A stretch of 64,000 nt of DNA from Piper betle. Taxonomy: Eukaryota > Streptophyta > Magnoliopsida > Piperales > Piperaceae. Every line of letters begins with the position of its first letter. The first letter of the stretch is position 1. The stretch is taken from contig JAURVB010013178.1 in the NCBI GenBank assembly GCA_033002965.1, positions 1 through 64,000 on the forward strand, given 5' to 3'. The position numbers and the translations under genes were made by a program. Positions 1-12,000 of this stretch are shown one piece after another. The notes beneath the pieces were generated by a model that did no database searches, was not told where the DNA came from, and saw only the letters and a list, made by a program, of their open reading frames with translations.

Positions 1-2800
1 TTGTTACTATTATATCCCGGTTGATGATATTCAGGGATTAGTGTGTTATTCTATACTGCACTACTTCACTGAATACTTCATTAGAGTATCTTTTGTATTG
101 TACTGGTGGAAGTGTCTCACTATGACCAAGGTAACTTCTCTCCTTGATGCATAATTAATTTTGGCCCGGAGCTCATGTGATTTGTCTAATTTGAGTTTTA
201 TGCAGCTCATCCATTATACATTACATACATGAGGACTAGTAACGTTTGTTAGTGACATTTGCTTTTAAAACACGTAGGTTTATATCCTCCCAAGGAATTG
301 GAGTCACTATAGGAATGCTTCGGTTCACTCGGGCATTGGTGATTATGAATTCTACATTATTACAGTATTTAATTTTTCGTACATTGTTTTACTGTATGCA
401 TTGTCATTGGGAGTAGTGACCACTGATTTTCAACACAAACACCACGATAATTTACAAATCTTGGGGATTTTATCTGGTTTTGCCGTGTTTTGAGCTTTAT
501 TCTCTGGTAATATTTGTCATAAATGAATTTGAAAATTTATTCAATTGTTTGCCGGGAAACGCCTTAGGTTTCGTTCTTTTTGGAATCGAGTTTGGACATT
601 ACAGCGGCTCTCTAAAAAATTAAACTAAGTGTCGTCGGTCATTATTTAAAAATTTCTCATTTTTGTAATTATTTTTTATTTTCCCACCACTATGTAATAT
701 CAAAAAGTATCCTCCCTTTTCTAGTAAAAACTTCTAATTTTTAAGTATAAATATTTTTATATTTTTCTAGTATATATAAAACCCACAATTTTAACACGAA
801 AACTTTGCTTAAAAAAATTAAAAGTCAATTCAATTTAATTAAATTAATCAAATAATTGATGTATTTAAATTGATATAAGGAGTCCTTAATATATCAGATC
901 ACTTTTATTAAAATTATAACAATAAAATTATAAAAGTAGGTGAGCTCTTAATAGAAAATGATAAAATTATAAAGTAAATATTTACTTGATAATTTCCTAA
1001 TTATAAAAGAGTATATTTCAGGACTTCTTTGTACATGTGGAGAGTTTCAATAACTTTTCTAATAATATAGATCAATTACATCGCACAAAACTTCTTAAGA
1101 ATGAAAGTGGTTAGAAATGGGCCTATATTTTACTACAACATTTAAAACCCTGTATTTTGTTAAAAAAAGGGTGATATTTGAGATAATTATCACAATGAGG
1201 TTTAATAACATTAAATTAAGGTAAGGAATAGCGATTGTGAGCAGGATACAAGGGCATGACTTTGGGCTCTAGAGTACTTACTTATAGTTAGTTTCTTGTT
1301 AATTGATGGGCCATGACTGATGGGTTTCACATGCTCAAAGTAGCCCAGGCTCACCGAACGTTGGTCGTCGAAATTTCCAACCAAATTGAAATCGAATTTT
1401 TCACTTAAAACCGAATTCAAACAAAATTGAAACATTTCCGACAATTTTAGATTTGGTTATTTTAGATCCGAAAATTTGAAATTAAATTAAATTTTGATTT
1501 AAGGTATTATTGTGAAAGTAATACGATTGTTGTAAAAATTGGAATCAAAATTTTAAATACTTTGAATCAAATCTGTTTATAACTGATTCATGACTTTTTT
1601 GAATCGGTAAATTTAATAAGATTGCATATATGTTTGTATAAAAATTAGTTTAACAAGGATAATAAAATCAAAATAAAAAATAATATTGAAGTATATTAAT
1701 CTTTTTGTCAAATTAAATTTGACTATAAAATAAAGTATTCTTAAGTAAGTTTTATAAACTTTAAAGCACTAAATATCATAAGAGGGTAAAAATGTAAGTA
1801 ACAAGAAAATTGTAAGTTAAATTCTCTTATATTTACATAGATTATATCTTTGTATATTGTATAATTATTAAATATTAAAACATACAAAGTCGGTTAAGAA
1901 TGGTGATTTATAAATCACATATGAATTTGTCAAACTCAATTTCAATTAGGCGATTCAAAACCGATTCTAGCGATTCAATTTAGATGTGTTTTTTTATTCA
2001 GATTCTATCAAAGTCGAGTTGGATTACCTGAATCGGACCGGTTCAAACTGAGTCTCACAACAATGTTATATCACATTTTAACAAATTTAATCACATTCAA
2101 ATATATTTTAATCATATATAATATATCAAGCATCTAAAACACAATATAACCCAATCAAATAATATGATAATAACATGCATAAAATATAAATTTTTTAGTG
2201 TTTTCAAATTTTGTTTTTTTTTGTTCGATCTCGGGTCTGATTTGAGCCAAACTTCCCATTCCATAGTTATTTTTGCCAACGAAAACTCTACCAAACTGTT
2301 TGAAATCGAACCAAACTTGATTTTCATTTGATTCAGTCAGTTTTTGGGGGTTGTAACCAGACTTGTTCATAATAAAAAATGTCTAGCTAATAACTTTTTT
2401 TATAGGGATGTTATTGATAAATAGTAGAGGTTTGAGGTAGTTATTTCCATAAAAATAATAGAATTATCTGTAACTTCCATAAGTGTCATTAGATCTCTAA
2501 GAATTATCATAAATCCTTTTAGGAATTAACATTAACCTAAAAATTTGGTTACCTGCCTCAAGTAGCAGTACTATATTGCTCATAATAAAGTTGACTTCCA
2601 CTTTGTTAAAGAAATCTGATATAGTGCTAACAATCATCAAATGTTAATCAGTGCCCCTATCAAATAAAAAATCCCCACTCCACCATAAGAAAAATGTTCA
2701 GATCATTCATTATAGAACAAAAACTTCTTCATTACTTCCAATAAATCCATGCATATAACGCAATTAAGAGACATATAAGTACTCCTTCGCTGAGATATAT
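1..2800. other. AT-rich intergenic DNA
   Basis: No gene is supported here. Frame 2 is open over the first ~150 bases and is followed by donor-like and acceptor-like sites near 129 and 207, so the 3' end of an upstream gene is possible, but the translation matches nothing I recognise. From about 1320 to 2380 the DNA is rich in dispersed GAACC/GGTTC and TTTGGTT/AACCAAA words in both orientations, as in decayed MITEs; a similar texture recurs near 15.5 and 63.4 kb. Confidence 0.5.
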
Positions 2801-5800
2801 AAACCATTCATGGAACGTACGAGTCTTAGCTATTTCCTCCGAGAAATTTCCTGGGGATCACCGGCAAATTAATGGCGGGCCAGTGTCGTGAGAAGAACGA
2901 ATTATGGGATAGGCAGGTAGCTAAGCTCATTCCAACCATAGCCATCCATGCTGGTTGCAACCTTGGACCCGCCACAAACCAGTTTTCTACATTATGGTAT
3001 TAACCTAGCTCTCTGTTCCACTTCCATACATATATAACCGTGTGGGACTCCTCCATGGCCGCTAGTCTTGATGCATGAGAACCCCTAGAGAGCAGCTCCT
3101 ACACCAACACTCAAGCTCTAGCAAGTGTTGGTTCAAATATGCCCCATCAAAATCATCTCATTCTTCACCAGTCCACTTTGCTAGTACTCCTTTATGGATA
3201 CACCGTCTCTATCTTTTATTTCCGTCTGCTGTCCGTATTCTTGTCTCATCATTCCATCGGCCGCAGGCTCGGTGGTCAAAGTTGCTCCACTTTCCGGCCT
3301 ATTACTTGCTTTTCCTTGCATTATTTGACTACTAAGTTCTTAACGTGAGATTTGTGGGCACAAGGCTGATGGGTATATCTGTGAATGTAATTTCCTGCTT
3401 TGTGTTTATAATGAGTAGTCGGTGTTGGCGTTGAAAAGGCAGCTAGCCAGCTCCACACTACTGTGATTTGGATGGAAACTGATGCCTAATGTTGTCACTT
3501 GGGACCTGGTCCATTGCATCACTCCATTGCCAAGTGTTGCGTTTGAGATATGAGTCCTTGTCTAATGATAATAATGGATCTGATCAACTATCAAAATGTT
3601 CACAGATCAATTATATATGGAACAATACATTTCTCTGCTGGTAGTCCCAATAATAGATCATGACATGGAACTTTTGAGCCAAGGTTTGATTTGTTCATCA
3701 CTATGGCAACAAAAAAGAGTAATTTTCATGGAAACAACATATATAACACCCATCATGCTGGTGCATCCAAAACAAGTATGGACAATCATACCTTGGAAGC
3801 CAGATTTCATTTTTCTTTTTGTTAACACGCCGCTCAATTCTAGAAATAAAATGATTGTGATAAGTCCAAAATTTGTTAAACGTGAATTCTAAAGAAATAA
3901 AAAAATCACTTTTATCTTATGCAAACAACTTTGTAAATGGACATGGGTAATTAACACGAAAGAGTACATTAAGAAGTAGGAAGCTTCTTTTGTACACCAT
4001 CCCAGTTTTCTATGGTATAGAGAGGGTCCAATATACATATTGGGTGCGGTGCTAATTAATTTGCCAGCATATAATATGGTCCTTATCATTGCACACGTGG
4101 GACTGAATATGGCAATCAAGTAGTGAGACGACTATGTATGAAATATAACTCGAATACACTAGTATGATAATTTCTTCCTATATATTCTGCATATATATTA
4201 ACCCCAATTATTGGGTTGCAATATCTATCATAGGTTAACTAGTCGCTAACATAAAAAAATTATGAGTATGACTTAAATCGGACTTTAAAATATGTGAAAA
4301 AGGACATGCTCACTGTTTCGGCGGCCTAGGGTTTGCACCCGATGGCCAAATTAAGTCGGCTGATAATGTTTATGGATGGATGGACGGATTACTTCGATAT
4401 TGCCTGTGACCACTTCACCTGGTCGAAATCCTTGGAGTGATGTGTGTCAAAACAGGCGCATCTAGCTAATTGGTTCATACATTTGATATCGTACATGCAT
4501 CGCCCCACATAGAAATGCTGCTTGGGAAGGTTGGAGGATTGCTTTCGGACACCGTCGAAGTCAAGAGACACCAACGTCCCCCTTTATCTTCAGTTGCCCT
4601 GCGTCAAAACATTGTAAAACAAATCTTTCCAAAATTGCTCGCTATATTTTAAAAGATGTTCACGATTGTTGCAGTTTGTGAGCCCTCCAAGCTTGAGATA
4701 CTAGCATGAGTGTGAAATTTAATTAACATTGACGAAATATGATTATTGTTCTTCTCAAGTGTAATAAAAAAACTGAAAATGAATTTGCAAGAATGTGCCA
4801 TCTCAAGTTGTGGCATTCCTAAAATTAGTTTTATCTTTTTTTAAAAAAATTAGTAACTAATCCTGAAAAAAATATCGTTAAAAGTGTCGCATTAGTGATA
4901 TTGGAGGATTGGCTTCATTTTATTTTCCTTTAGATAATTGTTACGTGCTAATTGATGATGCTATAGTTTGGACATAATTTGATTTAATTATCCATGATCT
5001 AACTTCATGCCTATTTTGATCATGTGGGTACTGTTCATACCTTGCTTGTTTATTTCATGTAAGAAATTATTGGAGTTGATGTCCAGGCGCAATTTTAAGC
5101 GGACCTTCCTCTTTATTATAACTATACCTATGCCAACAAGGAAATAGCTGCCACTGGGCAAAATTTAAGAGAAGCGTGACATGCTAATTAGGTTAAGTGA
5201 ACGAGTATTGTCGTGAAAATTTATTAGTACGTAGTTTTAAAACAATCAAAAAGATTAGCCAACTCCGAAATCTTGTGTCGTAATTGTAACAGTATCCCCA
5301 GGACGTTGGCGGTGAGTTCTTATATACTGTGGTAAACACATTGATGTGGAACTTAATTATAGCATAAATGATAGAATAAATGGTACTACATTTTTTCTTT
5401 TCTTTTGTCTCGAGGTGAAATTGCAGGCACACCAAATGCTTTACGAAGATCAAACCTATATTGCTATTCATTAGAAGCTCAAACTTTGGGAAAGATTGAG
5501 AGCTTTGGGAAGTTAAAAGTGTACCACCACGTTGTCAAGAAACTTCTTCGACGTTCCCACAGCACGCTAAAGCAGACAACTTATAAGCAAAATCAGACAG
5601 AAACAAAGCATTATATTGTTGCTGTACTTAATAATTTGCTGTCATCCTTGATTCACATCCCCCTTCTAATTCTTGGCAATCAACCTGACCTTCTTCAATC
5701 CAATAGTAAAGACCTACGAGATGCTGCATCCCACCCACGATAAATTATGGCTACCGAAACAAAGCATGCCGGTCGAAAGAACACGAGCAATAACAAGCCG

Positions 5801-6170
5801 GTCGGCTGCAAAATAATAGTAATACAGTCTACCACTGATAGTTTATTTCAAATACTGTGCTCAATGTCTGGTATTATAGTACACTGGAAGTTGGCAAACC
5901 AAGTTTTTGTTTATGATGGTTTGTGAAGGAAGCAAAGATCATCATCAAGAAACTGAGTGTGTTGCCTCACTGCAACTGGCCTGCCAAGTATATATAAGAG
6001 TTATAACACCCTCGAGTATCTACTACATATATACCAGGCAATTTATATATATACAGACTAGTTCTATGCTACCATATTTTTACTTGTTTAAGTGGTAAGT
6101 GCACAGACTTTTCAATTAGTATGAGAGGCCGAAAGTTAGCATTGATATGAAGAAGTGAGAAAAATGTTGA
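2801..6170. other. Intergenic, upstream of the NAC gene
   Basis: I find no protein-coding gene. Near 3033 a TATATAA box is followed by a transcript-like stretch with two short overlapping open frames (3075-3348), but neither resembles a known protein and codon use is not coding-like. The rest is AT-rich and unremarkable; the last 1-2 kb is presumably the distal promoter of the NAC gene. Confidence 0.4.
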
Positions 6171-6185
6171 GTGGGGGTGGAAAGG

Positions 6186-6264
6186 TTGACGTCAACAACG
6201 GGGGACAATACCTTTGATACCCTGTTGGCACGCGCAATCAACAACTGCCCCGTTTTTATAAATA
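6186..6264 (+). promoter_or_regulatory. Core promoter of the NAC gene: palindromic TGACGTCA site and TATA box
   Basis: A perfect 10-bp palindrome TTGACGTCAA at 6186-6195 carries the TGACGTCA core bound by plant bZIP factors. A clean TATAAATA box lies about 60 bp downstream at 6257-6264, followed by a pyrimidine-rich leader, so transcription probably starts near 6285-6295. Both sites are seen directly; the start position and bZIP binding are inference. Confidence 0.6.
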
Positions 6265-6289
6265 CACACTCCTCTTTTCATCCCTTCTC

Positions 6290-7032
6290 TCTTTTTCTAG
6301 CCAGAACCCTCCCCAACATTGTCTTCTCTGTCTCCCTCTTTTTGTTTTGTTTATTCTTCTTCTTCTTCTACTACTTTGAATCAAGCCAATATATGCGAGA
6401 GATCGCGATCAAGTGAAGCCCAGGTTGATCATCAGGTATAATATATTTATGCAGATAATTTTCTCATAGGTTCAGAATATTATTGTTGGTACTGGATGTT
6501 ACAACTTACAACGTACATGATCTGACTTGCACCAGATTGGTATTGCTAGCTTCATGATCAATACCTGAAAGTTGCACCATATCACATTAATTCCATTTCC
6601 ATTATATTAATTCTTTTTAGTTTCCATCCTCTCCAGTATGTACTCATGTCATTTAATTTCTCCAGTTTTCAGCACTTGAAGACGTTTTTTCTTCTTATTT
6701 ACGTGTGATATATTTATATAGAACATTTCTAACTTCTTTTCTTGGGATGGAGTACATAATTATAACACAGTAGCACTCCTAATTTCCTACATCACTTTAA
6801 GGATTCAGACAACAATTTTCTGAAGGAAGTGATCATACATTGTGATGTGCAGCTTGGTACTGAACGATAATGAACTTCTTCCTCTCTACTATGATAAGCT
6901 GCAACCAATTGAATCCGACATAAAACGGATAAAATCTTCAAAACGTATTTGTTTTGCTGATCTCAAGCTTTTAGACTGTTCAGGCTCGAATTTTGAACAG
7001 TTTTAGGTTATCGTCCACATTAAAGATTATCT

Positions 7033-7077
<45 letters not shown>

Positions 7078-8435
7078 GTATGTAGCAGAACTTTTCAAGC
7101 AAATCGAAAATATGCAAGTTTTTAAGTAGTGTAGAAATAAATGATTCGCTTTTTCCTGAGATTTCGTTACATTATTTTTACGTCTCTTCCATCAAAAGGT
7201 CATGTTAGAGTTTGATATCTTTTCGACTGCCGTTCTCAAAATTCAACATATATAATCCTCTATACATTTTATCTGACTTTTGGGTTGTCAGTCCTATATA
7301 ATATGAGGAAGAACCAGCATCATAGATCGTTGAATTTTCTGTTGCTACTTGTAGTATCATCTTCACTTTTTTAATTTACTTATCTTAAAGCTAGTAGCTA
7401 ATGAGGCATGCTTGCTATATGATGATCGACCCCAACCTTATTATCCTGGCAGCTCGGGTCATTCTCCATGCCCAAAAAGTTTAATCAAAATCCTTCCACA
7501 AAAGTGCTAATATTATACAACTTGTTCAACTGAAAAGCAGAAAATAACAAGAATGCATCACTTACAGTTCATCTCATATGATCATCTCAACTAGGACAGT
7601 GTACCTTTTTCCAAGCTCTCTAGCCAAGTGATCTAGCCATTTTATATAATTAGAAGAAAGATAAGAATCTTTTGAGATTTGACTATTGGTCTCCTTCTGA
7701 TCCTAAGTTGTCAGAATTCTGATGGTTTCATCAAAGTCAGGTTTGGAATTTTGCCATGGAAATTCAAGACAAAGAGACAAGAGGGGCAGATGGATTTCTA
7801 GAAAGACATTGGACGTGCAGAGCAGCGGTGCCACTTTAGGGTTCTTTCCCTTTTTCTTTGGCATGCCTGCTCCCCCGGCTTGCCGGCGTTCACCTCCTTT
7901 TTTTAAACATGGCTCTCACTAGCTAGTCTTGTTTATCTCTTTCTTTTTTGACCAACACTACGTATGGTAGATAAGTACTTTAATATTATATGTTCTTCAG
8001 TAGAGCTTAAGTTGCTGTTTCTCAGCTAGAGATTAGAGACAAGTTCAGATTCTTTGAAAAATCTGACTTATAAGTAGCTAGTTTCTTCTGAACTTGTGTT
8101 CTTATTGGCACAAACAGATTGATCAATGATATCCACCATTTAGCAAGGGACAGCATCATTAGCACGCCCAAACTGCGTCTCTTTCTTCTGACTTGTTACA
8201 TGGCCCCTCCTCCACCGAATACCTCGCTCTCCCATCCATGAATTTCTCATCAAAACCACATATAGCCTACTCTCATCACATCAATTTACCAATCTGATCA
8301 TTTGCATGTACATATATAGTAGCTTCCAGTGAATTTTTACAGGTTATCATAAATGTGAACCATGCTTTTAAAATGGCGCTGTTTCTGTAAGCTTACTAAG
8401 AAACTATGAATGTGTTATTGCAGGAGAAGATCAAG
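6290..8435 (+). other. NAC 5' leader exon and leader intron
   Basis: The leader exon probably runs from about 6290 to 6435 and ends in a good donor (ATCAG/GTATA). The acceptor TTATTGCAG lies at 8415-8423, 12 bases before the start codon at 8436, giving a ~2 kb intron in the 5' untranslated region. An upstream ATG at 8406 falls in the intron and is therefore not used. The intron holds a (TA)n tract followed by (GTAT)n. It could contain transcriptional enhancer sites, but nothing specific is recognisable. Confidence 0.6.
7036..7083. repeat. Compound microsatellite (TA)n-(GTAT)n
   Basis: About 15 TA units run directly into about 5 GTAT units inside the leader intron of the NAC gene. It is probably length-polymorphic. 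Confidence 0.9.
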
Positions 8436-9761
8436 ATGGATACGAATGGATCATGCGTCCCACCAGGCTTCAGATTTCATCCCACAGACGAAGAGCTGGT
8501 GGGCTACTACCTGAGAAAGAAAGTAGCATGCCAAAAGATCGACCTCGACGTTATCAGAGACATAGATCTCTACCGTATAGAACCATGGGATATTCAAGGT
8601 ACGTCCATCAAGTATTCTCTTCACTTCTTAATGATACTGCTAAGTCTATTTACATGCCTGTGATCTGAAAAAACACTGGTTGTCAGAGAGATGCAGGATT
8701 GGGTACGAAGAGCAGAGCGAATGGTATTTCTTTAGCCACAAGGACAAGAAGTATCCGACGGGAACGAGGACAAACAGGGCCACCATAGCCGGGTTCTGGA
8801 AGGCCACCGGCCGGGACAAGGCCGTCTACGACAAGTCGAGGCTCATCGGCATGCGCAAGACTCTCGTCTTCTACAAGGGCAGGGCCCCCAATGGTCAGAA
8901 AACTGATTGGATCATGCACGAGTACCGAATAGAGTCGGATGAAAATGGCCCTCCCCAGGCAAGTCCCATGTCATTGTAACAAATGATCTTCGTATTCACG
9001 TTTCAGAGATAACTTCATTTTTTAGAATTTTTGACGTCTTCCAATGTCAATCGTAACTCAAGATTTACGAAAACACATTCTTCAATATGAACATCGGAAA
9101 TGCTCATATATTGCTTTTGGATAATATGGAATAAGTGATGATGTTTGTGATCAAAATGCAGGAGGAGGGATGGGTAGTGTGCAGGGCATTCAAGAAACGG
9201 ATCGCCAATGCCCCAAATAGGAGTGTTGACAGTTGGGATTCAACTTACTGCTACGATGACGCAGCTCACGGTGTAAGCACTATTCTTGACTACCAGCACC
9301 AAAGATTTCCTTGCAAGCAGGAAATCGAGCTAGAAATCTTCCAACAACCCGTCCTCTCCAGCGACCCATTCGTGCAGCTGCCACAGCTAGAGAGCCCTTC
9401 TCTACCATTGCTAAAGAAGCTGCCCATCTCCGTCATCCCCGCAGCCACACCTTCTAATTTGGTCGCTTTTGATCAGAACGGAGGCGACGTCGACATTAAC
9501 GGTGGTAGGAACTGCGACTTGGGAGTTAAAGTGACTGATTGGAGAGCTCTTGACAAGTTCGTTGCTTCCCAGTTGAGCCAAGACGACAAATACGCCGACA
9601 CCGACGAAGGAATCTTGGCCGCCAACATGCTGCACCGACAGATCAGTCCGGATGTAGCTTTGCTTTTACTGCAAGGTTCTACAGATCAAGAAAGGAGCAA
9701 GTTCATTGACGGTTTATGGAGCTCGGAGTGCGACACTGGTATATGCATATTTGATAGCTAA
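8436..9761 (+). CDS. NAC transcription factor, VND1-3 clade (vascular-related NAC-domain)
   Basis: Exons 8436-8598, 8687-8958 and 9162-9761 join to 344 residues with no frame break. The NAC domain fills roughly residues 8-155, with all five subdomains: A ([18 protein letters not shown]), B ([20 protein letters not shown]), C ([20 protein letters not shown]) with [17 protein letters not shown] ([20 protein letters not shown]) and E ([13 protein letters not shown]). The C-terminal half keeps the clade's short motifs: [29 protein letters not shown] and the terminal DTGICIFDS, a match to Arabidopsis VND1-3 rather than VND4-7, SMB or NST. Members are nuclear activators of xylem vessel secondary-wall formation and programmed cell death. 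The start is the first ATG after the leader intron acceptor. The third intron uses a GC donor. Length and layout are normal, so the gene looks functional. Confidence 0.95.
8959..9161 (+). other. GC-AG intron in the NAC gene
   Basis: Exon 3 ends in CCCCAG at 8958 and the intron begins GCAAGT instead of GTAAGT; the acceptor is ATGCAG ending at 9161. Only this junction keeps GPPQ joined to EEGWVV, the position and phase conserved in NAC genes. The GT four bases downstream would break the frame. CAG/GCAAGT is the typical strong GC donor context. Confidence 0.85.
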
Positions 9762-12000
9762 ACATTATACATATATATATATATATATATACATACAAGT
9801 TGTTGAAGACATCAAGAGTATATGGTACTGTTTCTGATATGAATTATAAGAATAATCTCTCGCCGGGAACGAGAGCTTGCGTTCCGTAAGTAAAAAAGAT
9901 CGATGGATACAGAGAGATTAAATAACAACTTTTTTCCTGGGTCACATACGATTGAGCTTTACCACAGTATTGCATCATTATTTCAACATTCACCATTTCC
10001 ATCTTGTTGGGAGATATAAGGTATAAGGTGTGACAAGCTGCTGAAAATTTATCACACGGGAAGGATGTGAAAGAGTTGGGAATTGGATCATTGCAAAAGC
10101 TATACATAAGGAAAACTCAGTAGTCAATATTAGCTTCTAATTAAAAACAGGAAATTTAACTAATTAAAATAGACAAAAATGAAATAAAAATCAAATTAAT
10201 ATAATATGTATTCTCACTTAATTATAATCTATCTTTAAAATAGAAGTCCAAAAGAGTCTATATCTAAGGTATTAGATTATTACATAGTCTATCTCACTTG
10301 CCAATTATATAAAAAATTAAAATTTATTTATAATATAAGTCGTGTATTGCCTAGTATCTTGCATAATTTATGTAAGTCAATGACATCGATGCGGGTGTTG
10401 AAAAGATTTAGTCATTGATTTATACATAATTATACGAAGAGTTTTTCACTAGTACAGGGTGGAAGTTTTTTTACTGTCACTTAAAAAATTATAATAAATT
10501 CATCAAAAAAATTTTAAATAAAGCGGCTGCCCCTTAGCTTTGGGTGGCCAAGTTTGGCCGCCGGAAGGCTAGGCAGCCAAATCTGGCGACCAGTTGCCCT
10601 TGGCCTATGGACGGTCAACCTAGCTAGCCAAATGGTGGACAACAGCATTAGTAAAAAAGATAATTTTATTTTTCTATTTTTTTATTTTTTAAAATTTAAC
10701 ATAATGGTAATTTTGTCATTGACTCATTATAATAAAATTTTCTTTTTTGTGGTAATTAGATTTAATTTTCTCACTACCCGATATATTAAAATTTATCCTT
10801 CATTTTGTGGTAAAAGCTCTTATATGAAATGGATAATATTGCCACCTCCTAGTAATTATAGAAGTCGTAATTTGATTCTATTTGATTCCTGAGTACTGTC
10901 AAGCGAGAGAAACGGGGAAAAAACCACAGTTTTACAACTCCTATAATTCAATTACCAAGTAAAAAATAAAGTAAACCACTAGTGATTAATTAAAATTAAT
11001 TCAATATCGCATATGGTATTTCACAACTAGTATTTGCTTTTGATATTAAAAATTGGTTGTATAGTGACCCAATTAAGCAAGCAGTAAGCCGAGTCTATTT
11101 TGAAACTTTTACACTATCAAATTATACATTCAATTTTTTTAGTTGGCACCTTCAATGGTAAGAAATATATATATATATATATATATACATACATATATTA
11201 CTTTAAAAAGATAATGTTATTTAGCATAGATTCCAAGTCGTTCTTGTTCCTGAAGGCGTAAATTAAGTTAGTACACAGCCAAAACAGCATTATGTACATA
11301 TGTTCCCCTCCAAAAAAACAACAGCATTATGTTTTCCGACGTGAATTTATTGTATGATAACTTAAATTATGTATTCTTCTAGGCGCACAATATTGTGCAA
11401 AGTCTAATCTTTGATAGTGTAAATCCTATTCTTGCTTTGGAAGAATAAACAATTGTTTAACCCTAATTTCGGACAAAAATAGTATTTCGGCCAGCATGCA
11501 AAAATTCAAATCAACTCACTCTATGATTCATGAGCGACCCTCTAGTTTGAAGATACATGCAAGGAAGGTGCTATAAGACAAGTTCAAACTTCAAAACCTA
11601 ATGCATATCTTGGACCCCATTACAAGGGGCCCTCTTGGATTGGCATATACCATATAAACAATTTAGTATATATTCAATGTATTTTATATATTTAAAACAA
11701 TTATGACTACTTTTCAAGTGGGTCACTTACATGCTCAAGCTCCCCCACACATAAAAGAATATTTATACTCTTACTTGGATTTAAACATATTTAAGTTATA
11801 TACAAAATAAATAATGTAATATTTTTTTATATAAAATACATCGAATTTAACTATTTTCATTAATAAAATTGACTATTTTAAAATTTTGTTTCGCTCATAT
11901 TTTTCATGCCAACCAAATAAATTTTCTCATTTTCATGAAAATTTAATTACATATAAAATAATTAAATATTTTTGCTATATAATAATAATAAAAGATTTTT
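9762..12000. other. NAC 3' region and AT-rich intergenic DNA
   Basis: The NAC 3' untranslated region carries a (TA)n tract at 9767-9790. Beyond about 10130 the DNA is AT-rich with another (TA)n at 11167-11188 and a small GC-rich patch around 10520-10640 (short GGCC-containing words) that looks like a repeat remnant. No gene is seen. Confidence 0.5.

Noticed and set aside
1..210. Possible last exon of an upstream gene
   Set aside because: Open frame with plausible splice sites but unrecognisable translation in AT-rich DNA; too little sequence.
3075..3348. Two overlapping short frames downstream of a TATA-like box, one with a hydrophobic N-terminus
   Set aside because: No mature-peptide motif of known small signalling families and no homology.
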